From Paralcaligenes ureilyticus (lineage in GTDB: Bacteria; Pseudomonadota; Gammaproteobacteria; Burkholderiales; Burkholderiaceae_B): a DNA stretch of 64,000 nt. The notes under the pieces were generated by a model. It saw only the letters and a program-made list of their open reading frames with translations, ran no database searches and had not been told where the DNA came from. How positions within the stretch are numbered: the stretch's first letter is position 1; each line of letters begins with the position of its first letter. Location: positions 1 to 64,000 of the forward strand of contig NZ_SMAJ01000002.1 of the NCBI RefSeq assembly GCF_004346225.1. The letters run 5' to 3'. This document shows positions 38,688-47,554 of this stretch, piece after piece. Position numbers and translations under genes: made by a program.

Positions 38688-39494
38688 TCAGCCTTGGGCC
38701 GGCAGGTACTGCGGCTGCAAAATATCCCGCAGTTCACTATAGGGCAGCAAGAGCTCGGGCTGCCCGAAGTAGTAGGGTGCGATCTGGTACGTATCGTATT
38801 TGATCACCAGGCCCTGGTCCGTAAATGCAAAATTCTCGCTGGCCTGGAAAGGCCAGAGGCGGTTGTAGGTTTGCGGGTCGTGCCGGGCGTCGGCGTTGCC
38901 GGCCAGCCACTTTTGATGCGCAGCCTTCAAGGCGGCCACATAGTCGGGTAGTTTCCCCGGCTGCAGGATCTGTTCCAGGGCCAGTACGATATGGTGGTCG
39001 TTATCCCAGTTCAAGAATTGCGTAGCCGAAATGCCGTGAGCGGCCCCGGTCAAGTACTGCCAGGTATTGAGCTCAACAACCGTCAGGTTTTTATTGCGAT
39101 AGCGTGTTTTCGCGGACAGCAGCGTCGAGTCGCGCGGCGCCGCGGTTTTCCAGAAATAGTCTTGATAGCCGGCAACGGAATCGTAAGGTTGCACGCCTTT
39201 GGTACTTATGCCGGTCATGGTGGCCAGTGCATGGTCCACCAATTCGGTCAGTTTTTTATTCCCTGGAAATACGATCGAATCGAGTTTGATGGTGGGGCAT
39301 TCGCCCTTGCAGCCAGGCTTTTTATGTTCCCATTTAACCGGCTGGGTAAATAGGCCTTCTTTGCTTGTCTGTGCGGCAACCTGGTCGCCCGGTATGAGAG
39401 AAATATTATTGCGCGGGCCGCTCGCGCAGGCGGATAACAGTGCCAGTGCAAACAGCATGACCGCGGGACGCAGGGTGTGCAGGGGAAGTCTCAT
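38688..39494 (-). CDS. RsiV-like (DUF3298/DUF4163) lipoprotein
   Basis: The 268-residue product has a lipoprotein signal peptide with lipobox LLSACAS, so it should be lipid-anchored in the envelope. The C-terminal half matches the RsiV/DUF3298 pattern: SATQFLNWDNDHHIVLALEQ, then FAFTDQGLVIKYDTYQIAPY followed by FGQPELLLPYSELRDIL. In Bacillus, RsiV is a lysozyme-sensing anti-sigma factor, but this protein has no cytoplasmic anti-sigma domain and no sigma gene next to it, so lysozyme binding or envelope sensing is only a possibility. The start at 39494 gives a normal signal peptide; an upstream extension is read from a repeat. Confidence 0.8.
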   Translation of the reverse strand: MRLPLHTLRPAVMLFALALLSACASGPRNNISLIPGDQVAAQTSKEGLFTQPVKWEHKKPGCKGECPTIKLDSIVFPGNKKLTELVDHALATMTGISTKGVQPYDSVAGYQDYFWKTAAPRDSTLLSAKTRYRNKNLTVVELNTWQYLTGAAHGISATQFLNWDNDHHIVLALEQILQPGKLPDYVAALKAAHQKWLAGNADARHDPQTYNRLWPFQASENFAFTDQGLVIKYDTYQIAPYYFGQPELLLPYSELRDILQPQYLPAQG

Positions 39495-39525
39495 TGGTGC
39501 TTTATGATGGGTTAGGTGCGGGGAT

Positions 39526-39611
39526 GGCACCCACAAGGGGTGCCGCTACAAAAGCCACGGGCGTGTCCTGATCGCCAATGTTTTTGTAGCGGCACCCCCT
39601 TGTGGGTGCCA
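39526..39611. repeat. GTAG-hairpin inverted pair (locus f)
   Basis: A minus-sense unit with stem GGCACCC/GGGTGCC and a plus-sense unit with one extra C in the left arm face each other over a spacer of about 36 bases. The pair lies just upstream of the RsiV-like gene and behind the glutathione peroxidase gene, both on the minus strand. Confidence 0.85.
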
Positions 39612-39638
39612 GAACGCGCCTGAATCATGCGTGGGCTG

Positions 39639-40145
39639 TCAGGGCTGCGGGTCGGCAGGGGCATCGTCCAGAGCCTGTTCAATGGCGGGGCGCAATTCCT
39701 CGGGCTTGGTGCTCGATCCGTAACGCGCGCGCACTTGGCCGTCGCGGCCCAGCAAGAATTTGGTGAAATTCCACTTGATGCCCTGGGTGCCCAGGACCCC
39801 TGGTTTTTCGTTTTTCAACCAGGTATAGATAGCATGGGCATGGGGGCCGTTGACTTCGATTTTTGCAAACAAAGGGAAGGTGACGTTGTACGTGCGTGAA
39901 CAGAAATCCTGGATCTCGCTGGCGCTGCCTGGCTCCTGATGGCCGAATTGGTCGCAGGGAAAGCCCAGCACCGTAAAGCCACGATCTTTGTAATCGCGAT
40001 ACAGTGCCTCCAACCCCTCGTATTGGGGTGTATAGCCGCATTGCGACGCGACATTCACGATCAGCACGACCTGGTTGCGAAAGCGTGAGAAATCAACCAT
40101 TTCACCGGCCAATGCGGGTGCGGAAAATGAATCGATCGATGCCAT
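39639..40145 (-). CDS. Glutathione peroxidase family protein
   Basis: The 168-residue enzyme would reduce peroxides, using glutathione or thioredoxin. The peroxidatic cysteine lies in NVASQCGYTPQYEGLEAL; the Gln and Trp of the catalytic site are in GFPCDQFGHQEPG and KWNFTKFL. No signal peptide is seen. The second cysteine in FPCDQF is typical of thioredoxin-dependent members. It is alone on its side of a 222-base gap. Confidence 0.94.
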   Translation of the reverse strand: MASIDSFSAPALAGEMVDFSRFRNQVVLIVNVASQCGYTPQYEGLEALYRDYKDRGFTVLGFPCDQFGHQEPGSASEIQDFCSRTYNVTFPLFAKIEVNGPHAHAIYTWLKNEKPGVLGTQGIKWNFTKFLLGRDGQVRARYGSSTKPEELRPAIEQALDDAPADPQP

Positions 40146-40275
40146 GAATGGACGCCTCGTAAAGCGATGATTAGCCTAGGCACACTTTAACAGGGAGCAA
40201 CGGTGGCGGCAAACGTATATCGAGTTAATGTTGAACGGCCGCGCTCGCTGGTGTGATGGGGTGAAACGAGCGGAC

Positions 40276-40293
40276 TTCCGGGGCCGGCCGGAA
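40276..40293. other. Hairpin TTCCGG-GGCCGG-CCGGAA in a 222-base gap
   Basis: A six-base inverted repeat lies in the gap between the glutathione peroxidase gene and the EamA exporter (40146-40367), whose 5' ends face each other. No T-run follows. Nothing else in this gap is recognisable to me. Confidence 0.3.
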
Positions 40294-40367
40294 AGAGGTC
40301 TTCAATCAGCTACTATGGCGGGTACCTCTCATCGCCTTGTTTTATAAGCGTCTATGTAGCCCTTTTC

Positions 40368-41240
40368 ATGTCAGCGGAAATTTTTGCATTAGTTGCCTTA
40401 TCTGCCGTATTCCACGCCAGTTGGAACCTGATCTCCAAGCGTGCGGCTTCCGCCGGAGCGTCGTTTGTGCTGGCGTATCGCCTGTCGTCAACGTTGTTGT
40501 TTGCGCCTTGGGTCATTTATATTGTCTGGGTCGACGGTGTATCGTGGAGCATCCCGATGGTGGCATTTATCGTGCTGTCCGGTTTGATTCATCTGGTGTA
40601 CAGCTTGGCTTTGCAGCGCGGCTATCAGCTTGCGGATCTTTCGGTCGTTTATCCGGTTGCTCGTGGCACCGGTCCGTTTCTGTCCAGCATCGGCGCCTTC
40701 CTGTGGTTGAGCGAACAACCTTCGTTATCGGGAGTTGTCGGCATGCTGTGTGTTGTCGGCGGCGTGCTGCTTATTGCCACGGGAGGGAACTGGCGTCTCT
40801 TTGTCCAAACCCAGGCTTGGGTAGGCGTGCGCTGGGGTTTGTCGATTGGATTGCTGATTGCTTCCTATACCCTCGTCGATGCTTATAACATCAAGCATTT
40901 GAACGTTGCGCCAGTGGTGCTCGATTGGTTTATGGGCTTGGCCATTACCGCCATGATGGTGCCCACGGGATGGACCCGGCGCAAAATCGTGCTGCGGCAG
41001 ATGAAGGGGAAATGGCGGCTGGCGGTGGCGGTGGGCATTTTATCGCCTGGCGCATATATCCTGGTGTTGTACGCCTTGCAACAGGGCGCCCAGGTCAGCC
41101 TGATCGCTCCTTTGCGCGAAATGTCGCTCATGATCGGTACGCTGGCAGGGTTTTTTATTCTGAAGGAAAAAGTAAGCCGCTTGCGCTTGGCCGGGTGCGC
41201 CGTGATTATCACCGGCGTGGTGTTGCTGGCTCAGCACTGA
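40368..41240 (+). CDS. EamA/DMT-family transporter
   Basis: The 290-residue product is an inner membrane protein with about ten hydrophobic segments in two similar halves, as in drug/metabolite exporters. Family-like features are SAVFHASWNLISKRAAS near the N-terminus, VYPVARGTGPFLSSIGAFLW in the first half and APLREMSLMIGTLAGFFILK with KEKVSRLRLAGCAVIITGVVL at the end. Substrate cannot be told. No neighbour suggests one. Confidence 0.9.
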   Translation: MSAEIFALVALSAVFHASWNLISKRAASAGASFVLAYRLSSTLLFAPWVIYIVWVDGVSWSIPMVAFIVLSGLIHLVYSLALQRGYQLADLSVVYPVARGTGPFLSSIGAFLWLSEQPSLSGVVGMLCVVGGVLLIATGGNWRLFVQTQAWVGVRWGLSIGLLIASYTLVDAYNIKHLNVAPVVLDWFMGLAITAMMVPTGWTRRKIVLRQMKGKWRLAVAVGILSPGAYILVLYALQQGAQVSLIAPLREMSLMIGTLAGFFILKEKVSRLRLAGCAVIITGVVLLAQH

Positions 41241-41285
41241 CAGCTCCGGCGCCCGCACTTCGATCGGCCATGCGGCACGTAGCCC

Positions 41286-42359
41286 CTATTCGTGGCGCGC
41301 AACAGTGCGGCCTGGATCGAGATCGTCCAGGCGGCGCCATTTATAAAAGGCCAGCGACATGGCCCAGCTTGCTATGAATCCGCCAATGATGAAGTAGCCG
41401 ATCATGCCGAAATTGTCGTTCAGTTTGCCCATCAGGCCCCAGAAGGAACCCGTCAGATGCAGCCTGTCCACCAATAGGCCCAGCACTTCAATGCCGCCGA
41501 CGACTAGCGCAACCGCGGCCGAGACGAAGGTAATAGTCATGTTGTAATAAAGCTTGCGAATGGGCTTGATAAACGCCCAGCCGTAAGCGCCCAGCATCAA
41601 GATGCTGTTGGTCGTGTCGATCAGCGACATGCCTGCCGTGAATAGCGCCGGAAATACCAGGATCGACCATATCGGCAAGCCGCCGGATGCCTGGGTGGCG
41701 GAAATGCTTAGCAAACCGATCTCGGTGGCGGTGTCGAACCCCAGGCCGAACAGCATGCCCAGTGGGTACATATGCCAGCTGCGGTTAATCATGTTGAACA
41801 TCGGGCGAAAAATACGTGCGAGGAAACCGCGGCGTGCCAGCAGCACGTTGAAGTCTTCCTCGACATAAGGCTTTCCGCGGCGCACGTCTTGAAATGCCCG
41901 ATAGACCGAGCGCAGTACGATCAGGTTGATGAGCGCAATAATAAACAGGAAAAAAGCCGAGACCGACGTCCCGATTATTCCGCCTATTTCCCTCACCGAG
42001 TCCATCTGCTGCCTGAACGCCAATGCCGTAGCCGCAATCGCTACACACGCCAGAATCACGACCGTCGAGTGTCCTAGAGAAAACATGAAGCCGACGGCAA
42101 CGGGGCGCTTGCCTTCCTGCATCAGCTTGCGGGTCACGTTATCGATTGCGGCGATATGATCGGCATCCACCGCATGCCGCAGGCCAAAGCCATAGGCCAG
42201 AACCGCGGTTCCCATCAATAAGGGATAGTTGCGCAAAGCGACGAATGCCCAGACCCACGCTCCAAGATTGAAAGCGAGCAGCAGGACAACCATGCTGATC
42301 GTTTTCCCTTTCACCTCGATGGCCGTGTCATTAAACAAAGCCCGAACGGAACGGCGCAT
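41286..42359 (-). CDS. NiCoT-family nickel/cobalt transporter (HoxN/NixA type)
   Basis: The 357-residue inner membrane permease has the family signature FGLRHAVDADHIAAIDNVTR near residues 58-77, the second motif FSLGHSTVVILA and the third FGLGFDTATEIGLL. About eight membrane segments are visible. It would bring in Ni2+ or Co2+ at high affinity. No urease, hydrogenase or cobalamin gene is adjacent. The upstream 126-base gap is too short for a cobalamin riboswitch. Confidence 0.95.
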   Translation of the reverse strand: MRRSVRALFNDTAIEVKGKTISMVVLLLAFNLGAWVWAFVALRNYPLLMGTAVLAYGFGLRHAVDADHIAAIDNVTRKLMQEGKRPVAVGFMFSLGHSTVVILACVAIAATALAFRQQMDSVREIGGIIGTSVSAFFLFIIALINLIVLRSVYRAFQDVRRGKPYVEEDFNVLLARRGFLARIFRPMFNMINRSWHMYPLGMLFGLGFDTATEIGLLSISATQASGGLPIWSILVFPALFTAGMSLIDTTNSILMLGAYGWAFIKPIRKLYYNMTITFVSAAVALVVGGIEVLGLLVDRLHLTGSFWGLMGKLNDNFGMIGYFIIGGFIASWAMSLAFYKWRRLDDLDPGRTVARHE

Positions 42360-42442
42360 CGCGCCCCCTTATAGAAAAATAGGATCTCGTTGAACCTAGT
42401 GCCGGTAGAGATTAGCGTCCCGTCATGGAGCTGGATTCACTG

Positions 42443-42476
42443 TCCATAAACGGAGTATAATTACCTCACATATGGA
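42443..42476. promoter_or_regulatory. Candidate toxin-antitoxin promoter with inverted repeat
   Basis: A perfect -10 hexamer TATAAT (42456-42461) lies between inverted arms TCCATA (42443-42448) and TATGGA (42471-42476). The arms could be the operator through which antitoxin or complex represses the operon. The -35 region is poor. GGAG at 42474-42477 is the ribosome binding site for the ATG at 42486. Confidence 0.45.
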
Positions 42477-42485
42477 GATTATTGC

Positions 42486-42923
42486 ATGAATCTGGCCTAC
42501 GCCTACCCTGTCAGCCATTTCGAGCCGGCTCTGGTCGTGGATTTGAATTCCCGCGGGGCGCGTGAACGGCTGTCCGCCTCGGCGCTCAAAGGTTTTTTTA
42601 AACTTGCCCAGGCATGGTCGCTGCGCGATGAAGATGCCTGCGGCTTGTTGGGTGGGGTATCTACCAGCGCTTTTTACGAATGGAAAAAAAAACCTGACCG
42701 GCTTCTGGAAGTCGACCGGATTACGCGTATTTCGTATTTAACAGGCATTTACAAGGCTTTGCATATTCTCTATGGCGACGACCTGGCCGACCGCTGGGTA
42801 AATCTTCCTAATCGTAATGTCATTTTCGCCGGCAAGACACCTCTGGCCTATATGCTCGACGGCGGCTTGCTGGCCATGCAAACGGTGCGTAAGCTCCTGG
42901 ACGCTCGTCGCGGCGGAATTTAA
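42486..42923 (+). CDS. MbcA/ParS/Xre-type antitoxin of a RES toxin
   Basis: The 145-residue product has an Xre-like helical N-terminal half (SASALKGFFKLAQAWSLRDE; CGLLGGVSTSAFYEWKK) and the C-terminal toxin-binding domain recognisable by WVNLPNRNVIFAGKTPLAYM then LDGGLLAMQTVRKLLDARRG. This domain pairs with RES toxins and neutralises them by filling the active site. GGAG is 8 bases before the ATG. The toxin gene begins 2 bases after the stop, the standard order for this class. Confidence 0.92.
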   Translation: MNLAYAYPVSHFEPALVVDLNSRGARERLSASALKGFFKLAQAWSLRDEDACGLLGGVSTSAFYEWKKKPDRLLEVDRITRISYLTGIYKALHILYGDDLADRWVNLPNRNVIFAGKTPLAYMLDGGLLAMQTVRKLLDARRGGI

Positions 42924-42925
42924 CG

Positions 42926-43630
42926 ATGCGTATTCCGCCTGTCAGCATGTTGCGTCAACTTGATACCTGCCGCCTGATACCGTCGCGTTTTGCCGACCGG
43001 GAAAATTCTGTCCTCGCGCCTTTGGCGGACAACGCTGATCATCTTATCGACTTATTCGATCTGGATAATGCCACCAATGAAAGGTTGGTGGGCGAACGGG
43101 GTGGCCTGCCAGACATCGGCATTGACGAGCTGGTGTTTGGCGTACCCAATTTTCGCATTATCAACGCGGCCTATACCTATCCCCGCCCGGAAGGCAGCCG
43201 TTTCAATAGTGGCACGCGGGGCGCCTGGTATTGCGCTTTCGACATCGACACCGCCTTGGCCGAGATCGTTTTCCACAAGACGGTGGAATACCAGGAGATC
43301 GATTATTTTCATGACTCGGTCAGCTACCAGACTTTGTTGGCCGATTTCAGCAGCGAGTTCCACGATATCCGCCGAACCCGCGGTTTCGCATCGTGCCTGC
43401 GCCCTGACAGCTATATGGCTTCCCAGGATTTGGCCGCCCATCTGCTCGATATAGGCTCGATGGGCATTGTTTATCCCAGCGTCAGGCGTGAGGGCGGCAC
43501 TAATCTGGCCTGCTTTCGCCCGGCGCTGGTGGGCAATGTGCGCCGTGCGGCAGCGTATCAGCTGAGCTGGACCGGGTCGCCCACACCTCGTATCCAGGCC
43601 AAACCATCCAAGGGCAAGGGTTCAAAGTGA
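42926..43630 (+). CDS. RES-domain toxin (NAD-degrading type)
   Basis: RES toxins of this type deplete cellular NAD+ by glycohydrolysis or phosphorolysis. The 234-residue product has the fold's key residues in order: Arg92 in GSRFNSG, Tyr102 in AWYCAFDIDTA, Glu113 in LAEIVFH, and the later segment GIVYPSVRREGGTNLACFRP that holds the conserved Ser. All expected catalytic residues seem present, so it may be active. It follows the antitoxin by 2 bases. Its TGA overlaps the GTG start of the next gene (GTGA), which ties the deacetylase gene to the same message. Confidence 0.92.
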   Translation: MRIPPVSMLRQLDTCRLIPSRFADRENSVLAPLADNADHLIDLFDLDNATNERLVGERGGLPDIGIDELVFGVPNFRIINAAYTYPRPEGSRFNSGTRGAWYCAFDIDTALAEIVFHKTVEYQEIDYFHDSVSYQTLLADFSSEFHDIRRTRGFASCLRPDSYMASQDLAAHLLDIGSMGIVYPSVRREGGTNLACFRPALVGNVRRAAAYQLSWTGSPTPRIQAKPSKGKGSK

Positions 43631-45579
43631 GTAGTGTACGGTGGCTTGCGGTGTGGTGCGTGCTGGTTTTAACCGGTGTCGGGGCACCGGCATGGAGTGC
43701 GTCTTTGGCGCAGTGCCATGGCATGCGCGATCTGGTTTTCGTCGCGCACCAGGACGACGATTTGCTTTTCATGAATCCCGACATCAACACCACCATCAAT
43801 GCCGGCGGTTGCGTGCAGGTCGTTTATCTGACCGCCGCCGAGCGCGGCGAGGGTGAACAATATATGCTGGGGCGGGCGCGGGGAGTTCGCGCGGCCTATG
43901 CCTATCAGGCGGACAAACCCGATAACTGGGTCGAGGACGTCGCCGTATTCGATAAACGGCCGCTGGCGCGTTTTGTGTTGAAAGCGAACCCGCGTGTGTC
44001 CATGATCCACATGCGTCTTCAGGATCCCTGGCTTGGAAAGGGATGGGGCAGCCTGACTCCTCTCAGCCGGGCTGAATCGGTGCCTGGGGCCACAGCGCAG
44101 TCGCTTGGACCCTATGTGGAAATCTATAACCGCGAAGACCTTGTCGCGACGATTGCCGATATCATCAAAGACTATCAGCCCACGGTTGTGCGGCACATGG
44201 ACGCAAGCATTACGATTCCTTATACCAAACTGTGCTGGCGTTGCCCCGGCAGCGATCATCCCGATCACATCGCCAGCGCGCGTCTGGTGCGCGACGCGAT
44301 CAAGGTGGAGCCGGGCAATTATGCCGAGGTGGGGTATGTCGATTACCCGACTCAGGAGCGTCCCGCTAATTTGACCGCGGCCGAAATCACCGAGAAAACC
44401 AAAGCGTTCAGGCATTACGCGTGGGACGATTATCGTTATTGCCCCAAAGGCCCGGCTACCTGTAAAGAGCCTGCCGGCACGGCCGCGTCGTGGGTAGGCC
44501 GAACCTATTATGTGATACGGCGCAACGCGGCGCCCGCCGTGGCGTCCAACCCGGCCGGCGGCTATTTCCTGTTTGCGGTGGGTGAAGCCAATTCGGCGGC
44601 GAATGTGCGCGCCGGTCACGACAGGCATTGGCAGTCGCTGGGCGGGCGCATAGCCGGCCATGTGGTGGCCTTCAATCTGAATAATGGCGCGGCCGGCGTG
44701 CTGGCGCGCGATGCGACAGGCGGCTTGTGGTTCAAGGTGCAAACGGGCGGCCGGGCATGGCCGGGTTGGCAGAATCTGAATGGTCCTACTATTGTGAGCG
44801 TGCCGTTTGTGACCCACAATGCCGATGGCCGGCTAGCGCTGCTGGCGCTGGGCAGCGATGGGTTGTTTCATTATGGGGCGCCGCGATCCGCCGATCTGCA
44901 CGCCTTGTGGCAGTGGTCGGCTTTGCCGGCGCTGGCTCGATTTTTGCCGGATGTAGCCGTTACGCCCGATGCCGACGGACGCCTGACGGTTTTTGCGGCC
45001 GATCGGGGCGGCGACCTTTGGATCAGCTCGCAAAGCGCGCCGGGTGCAGGCGTCTGGACGCCGTGGCGGCAAATCGACGACATATCCACCTCGGGCGGTT
45101 TAGCCGCCTTGCGCAATGGCCAGAGGCTGATCGAACTTTACGCTCGCGACAAGGAGACAGGCCATCTACTGAAAATAAGCCAGTCGCAGCCTGGCGCGGC
45201 TAATGGCCGGTGGGAAGCCGCCATCGATATGGGCTTTTCCTACGTAGGCCATCCGGCTATCGGTTTGGACGAGCAGGGCAGGGTCGTGGTTGCTGTCCTG
45301 GACCATGCCGATGGGGAAATTTGGCTGGCGGACGCATCGGGCCTGGTCACCTTGGGCGGCAACGTCGAGTCGACCCCGGTTTTGCGGGTCATAGATAATT
45401 CGCTGTACGTGTTCGCGCGCAGCAATGAGAGTGCGCAGACCTATCGGCTTTGGACTCGCGTAAAGGGCCAATGGCAGCGCCCGCAGCGTTTGTCGCCGCC
45501 GCCGGCCTCCGGCGGTGAATCCTTTATCCATACCCCTATCAACCATGCTCCGGCAACGATTATGGCGGCACAACCTTGA
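43627..45579 (+). CDS. Secreted PIG-L deacetylase with C-terminal beta-propeller
   Basis: The 650-residue product has a signal peptide (LAVWCVLVLTGVGAPAWSA), then a PIG-L/LmbE zinc deacetylase domain with FVAHQDDDLLFMNPD near residue 38 (the usual motif is AHPDD; here Pro is Gln) and the third ligand motif SDHPDHIASARL near residue 210. From about residue 310, repeated blades such as GVLARDATGGLWFKVQTGG and LTVFAADRGGDLWISSQSA look like the PLL-type lectin propeller, which binds sugars. It would therefore deacetylate an N-acetylated sugar outside the cytoplasm. The GTG start overlaps the RES toxin stop. The convergent antiporter gene ends 20 bases away. Confidence 0.87.
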   Translation: MSSVRWLAVWCVLVLTGVGAPAWSASLAQCHGMRDLVFVAHQDDDLLFMNPDINTTINAGGCVQVVYLTAAERGEGEQYMLGRARGVRAAYAYQADKPDNWVEDVAVFDKRPLARFVLKANPRVSMIHMRLQDPWLGKGWGSLTPLSRAESVPGATAQSLGPYVEIYNREDLVATIADIIKDYQPTVVRHMDASITIPYTKLCWRCPGSDHPDHIASARLVRDAIKVEPGNYAEVGYVDYPTQERPANLTAAEITEKTKAFRHYAWDDYRYCPKGPATCKEPAGTAASWVGRTYYVIRRNAAPAVASNPAGGYFLFAVGEANSAANVRAGHDRHWQSLGGRIAGHVVAFNLNNGAAGVLARDATGGLWFKVQTGGRAWPGWQNLNGPTIVSVPFVTHNADGRLALLALGSDGLFHYGAPRSADLHALWQWSALPALARFLPDVAVTPDADGRLTVFAADRGGDLWISSQSAPGAGVWTPWRQIDDISTSGGLAALRNGQRLIELYARDKETGHLLKISQSQPGAANGRWEAAIDMGFSYVGHPAIGLDEQGRVVVAVLDHADGEIWLADASGLVTLGGNVESTPVLRVIDNSLYVFARSNESAQTYRLWTRVKGQWQRPQRLSPPPASGGESFIHTPINHAPATIMAAQP

Positions 45580-45599
45580 CCGCAATGAGCCATGGCGCT

Positions 45600-47432
45600 T
45601 CATGCCTGTTCGTTTTCGGGCTCTTGCAACATGCTTTGTAAATCGGCCGCCAGCAGTTCATTCATGCGCTCGCTGGTTTCCTTGGTGGCTATCATGAAGC
45701 GTTCGTCATCGCCCCACACCTGAGCCAGGGCTTGGAACATGTTTTCATCGTGGCGACGAAATAGCCGTGTGGCGCGCGCTGCCTGAGCATCTTTGAATCC
45801 CAATGTTTTCAGCGCTTCGGCGCCCAGGGTAAGACCGGCTTCGAACGTTTCGCGTTCGACGATATGCGCGCCCTTGTCCAGCAAGCGGTAGGCGTGGCGC
45901 CTGTCGTAGGCCCGGGCGAGTATTTTCAGGCCGGGAAAGTGCTGAGCGGCAATTTCGACCAGCTTTTCGGCCTGATCTCGATCGTCTATCGCCACTATCA
46001 ATAGCTTGGCGTCGGCTGCGCCTGATGCGCGCAGCAGATCCAGGCGCGTGGCGTCGCCGTAATACACGCGTCGGCCGAAGCGCCGCACCAACTCCACCTG
46101 TTCGGCGCTGGCGTCCAGCGTCGACGTTTTAAAACCATTGACAATCAGCAGGCGAGCAGCAATCTGGCCGAAGCGTCCGAAGCCGGCGACGATCGCATCG
46201 GGCCGATCGTCAAAGGCCTCATTGGCAGGCTCGGGCAGGCTCGACAAGCCTCGGGAGCACCAGCTTTGATAACCGATCAGCGTCAGTGGCGTCAAGGCCA
46301 TCGACACGGCCACCGCCGCGGTCGCCAGCGCGGAGATGTCCGCCGGGATAACACCCAGCGCCGAGGCGATGCCCAGAAGTACGAAGGCGAATTCGCCGCC
46401 TTGGGCAAGCGCTGCGGCGGTTAAAGCCGCCGCCCGACCTTCCACGCCGAAAAGGCGGGCGATGAGGTAGATCGCCGCCATCTTCACGAGCATCAGTCCA
46501 GCCACCAATGCAAGCAGGGCGGCCGGTCTTGAAGCCACCAGCCCCAGGTCCATGCTCGCGCCTACGGAAATAAAGAACAGGCCCAGCAGCAGACCGCGAA
46601 ACGGCTCGATATCGCCTTCCAGCTCTCGCCTGAATTCGCTGTCGGCCAGCACGACGCCCGCCAGAAATGCCCCGAGGGCTGCCGATAAGCCGACCGCTTC
46701 CATTAGCAGAGCGACGGCAATAACCAGCAAGAGCGCCGAGGCGGTAAAGATTTCGCGCGACCGTGTCTTTGCGATGAAACGAAAGGCGGGTCGTGTCAGA
46801 TAGCGTCCCGCTCCAATAATCAGCATGACGGCGGCCAGTACGGCCAGCGCCTGTGCCCAGGCAGGAAAGCCGGCGAGCAATCCTTGCTCGGGCATACTCA
46901 AGGTGCCGCCTCCGCTCGCGGCCAACAGAGGCAGGGCGGCGAACATGGGGATGGTCGATACATCCTGGAACAGCAGGATGCCGAAAGCGGCCGCGCCTGC
47001 CGCCGTGTGTCTGAGCCCTTTTTCCTCGAAAGTCTGCAGCACAATGGCCGTAGACGATAGGGATAGAATGAATCCCAGCGCTGTGGCCGAGCGCCACGGC
47101 ATGCCCAGGCCCATGCCGATCCCGCTAAGCGCTAGGCCGGTCACCAGCACCTGCGCGCCGCCCAGCCCGAAAAATACGCGGCGCATACCCCATAGCAGGG
47201 ATGGACGGACTTCCAGCCCAATCAGAAAAAGCATGATGACCACGCCGAATTCGGCAAAATGCATCACACTGGTCTGATCGGCGACCAGGTGCAAAATAAA
47301 AGGTCCGATGACGGCCCCGGCCATCAGGTAGCCCAATACCGACCCAAGTCCAAGCCGCTGCGAGATGGGCACGGCGACGACCCCGGCGGTTAAGTAAACC
47401 AGGGCCAGCAACAACACGTTTGTGCCTTCCAT
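45600..47432 (-). CDS. Kef-type monovalent cation:proton antiporter (CPA2) with RCK domain
   Basis: The 610-residue product has an N-terminal CPA2 antiporter domain of about 380 residues with roughly twelve membrane segments (GLGSVLGYLMAGAVIGPF; GAFLAGVVLADSEFRRELEG), then a cytoplasmic RCK/TrkA-N domain with DAIVAGFGRFGQIAARLLIV near residue 410 that binds nucleotide, and an acidic tail. This is the KefB/KefC layout, where glutathione adducts open potassium efflux. A KefF/KefG quinone reductase partner is not adjacent. Confidence 0.93.
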   Translation of the reverse strand: MEGTNVLLLALVYLTAGVVAVPISQRLGLGSVLGYLMAGAVIGPFILHLVADQTSVMHFAEFGVVIMLFLIGLEVRPSLLWGMRRVFFGLGGAQVLVTGLALSGIGMGLGMPWRSATALGFILSLSSTAIVLQTFEEKGLRHTAAGAAAFGILLFQDVSTIPMFAALPLLAASGGGTLSMPEQGLLAGFPAWAQALAVLAAVMLIIGAGRYLTRPAFRFIAKTRSREIFTASALLLVIAVALLMEAVGLSAALGAFLAGVVLADSEFRRELEGDIEPFRGLLLGLFFISVGASMDLGLVASRPAALLALVAGLMLVKMAAIYLIARLFGVEGRAAALTAAALAQGGEFAFVLLGIASALGVIPADISALATAAVAVSMALTPLTLIGYQSWCSRGLSSLPEPANEAFDDRPDAIVAGFGRFGQIAARLLIVNGFKTSTLDASAEQVELVRRFGRRVYYGDATRLDLLRASGAADAKLLIVAIDDRDQAEKLVEIAAQHFPGLKILARAYDRRHAYRLLDKGAHIVERETFEAGLTLGAEALKTLGFKDAQAARATRLFRRHDENMFQALAQVWGDDERFMIATKETSERMNELLAADLQSMLQEPENEQA

Positions 47433-47473
47433 GAATGGTCTTTCCTTGATGCGCAGCTTGACGGCTTTAAGGC

Positions 47474-47499
47474 AAAAAAAGGGGACAGTCCATGCCCCT
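47474..47499 (-). terminator. Probable intrinsic terminator of the hydrolase gene
   Basis: Read on the minus strand, a stem AGGGG/CCCCT with a 10-base loop is followed by seven T residues (47480 down to 47474). It lies 55 bases past the dienelactone hydrolase stop. It is short but well placed. Confidence 0.5.
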
Positions 47500-47554
47500 A
47501 TATAGTGATTGCAGCGATTTCAGCACGGGTTTCCGAGCCTGTGTCCAAAGCGGC

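Noticed and set aside
42360..42485. Cobalamin riboswitch upstream of the nickel/cobalt permease
   Set aside because: The gap is only 126 bases and is shared with the toxin-antitoxin promoter; no B12-box-like sequence is visible.
43669..44817. Minus-strand open frame of 382 codons opposite the PIG-L gene
   Set aside because: It is rich in Arg and His with no fold signature, and the plus strand encodes the zinc motifs.
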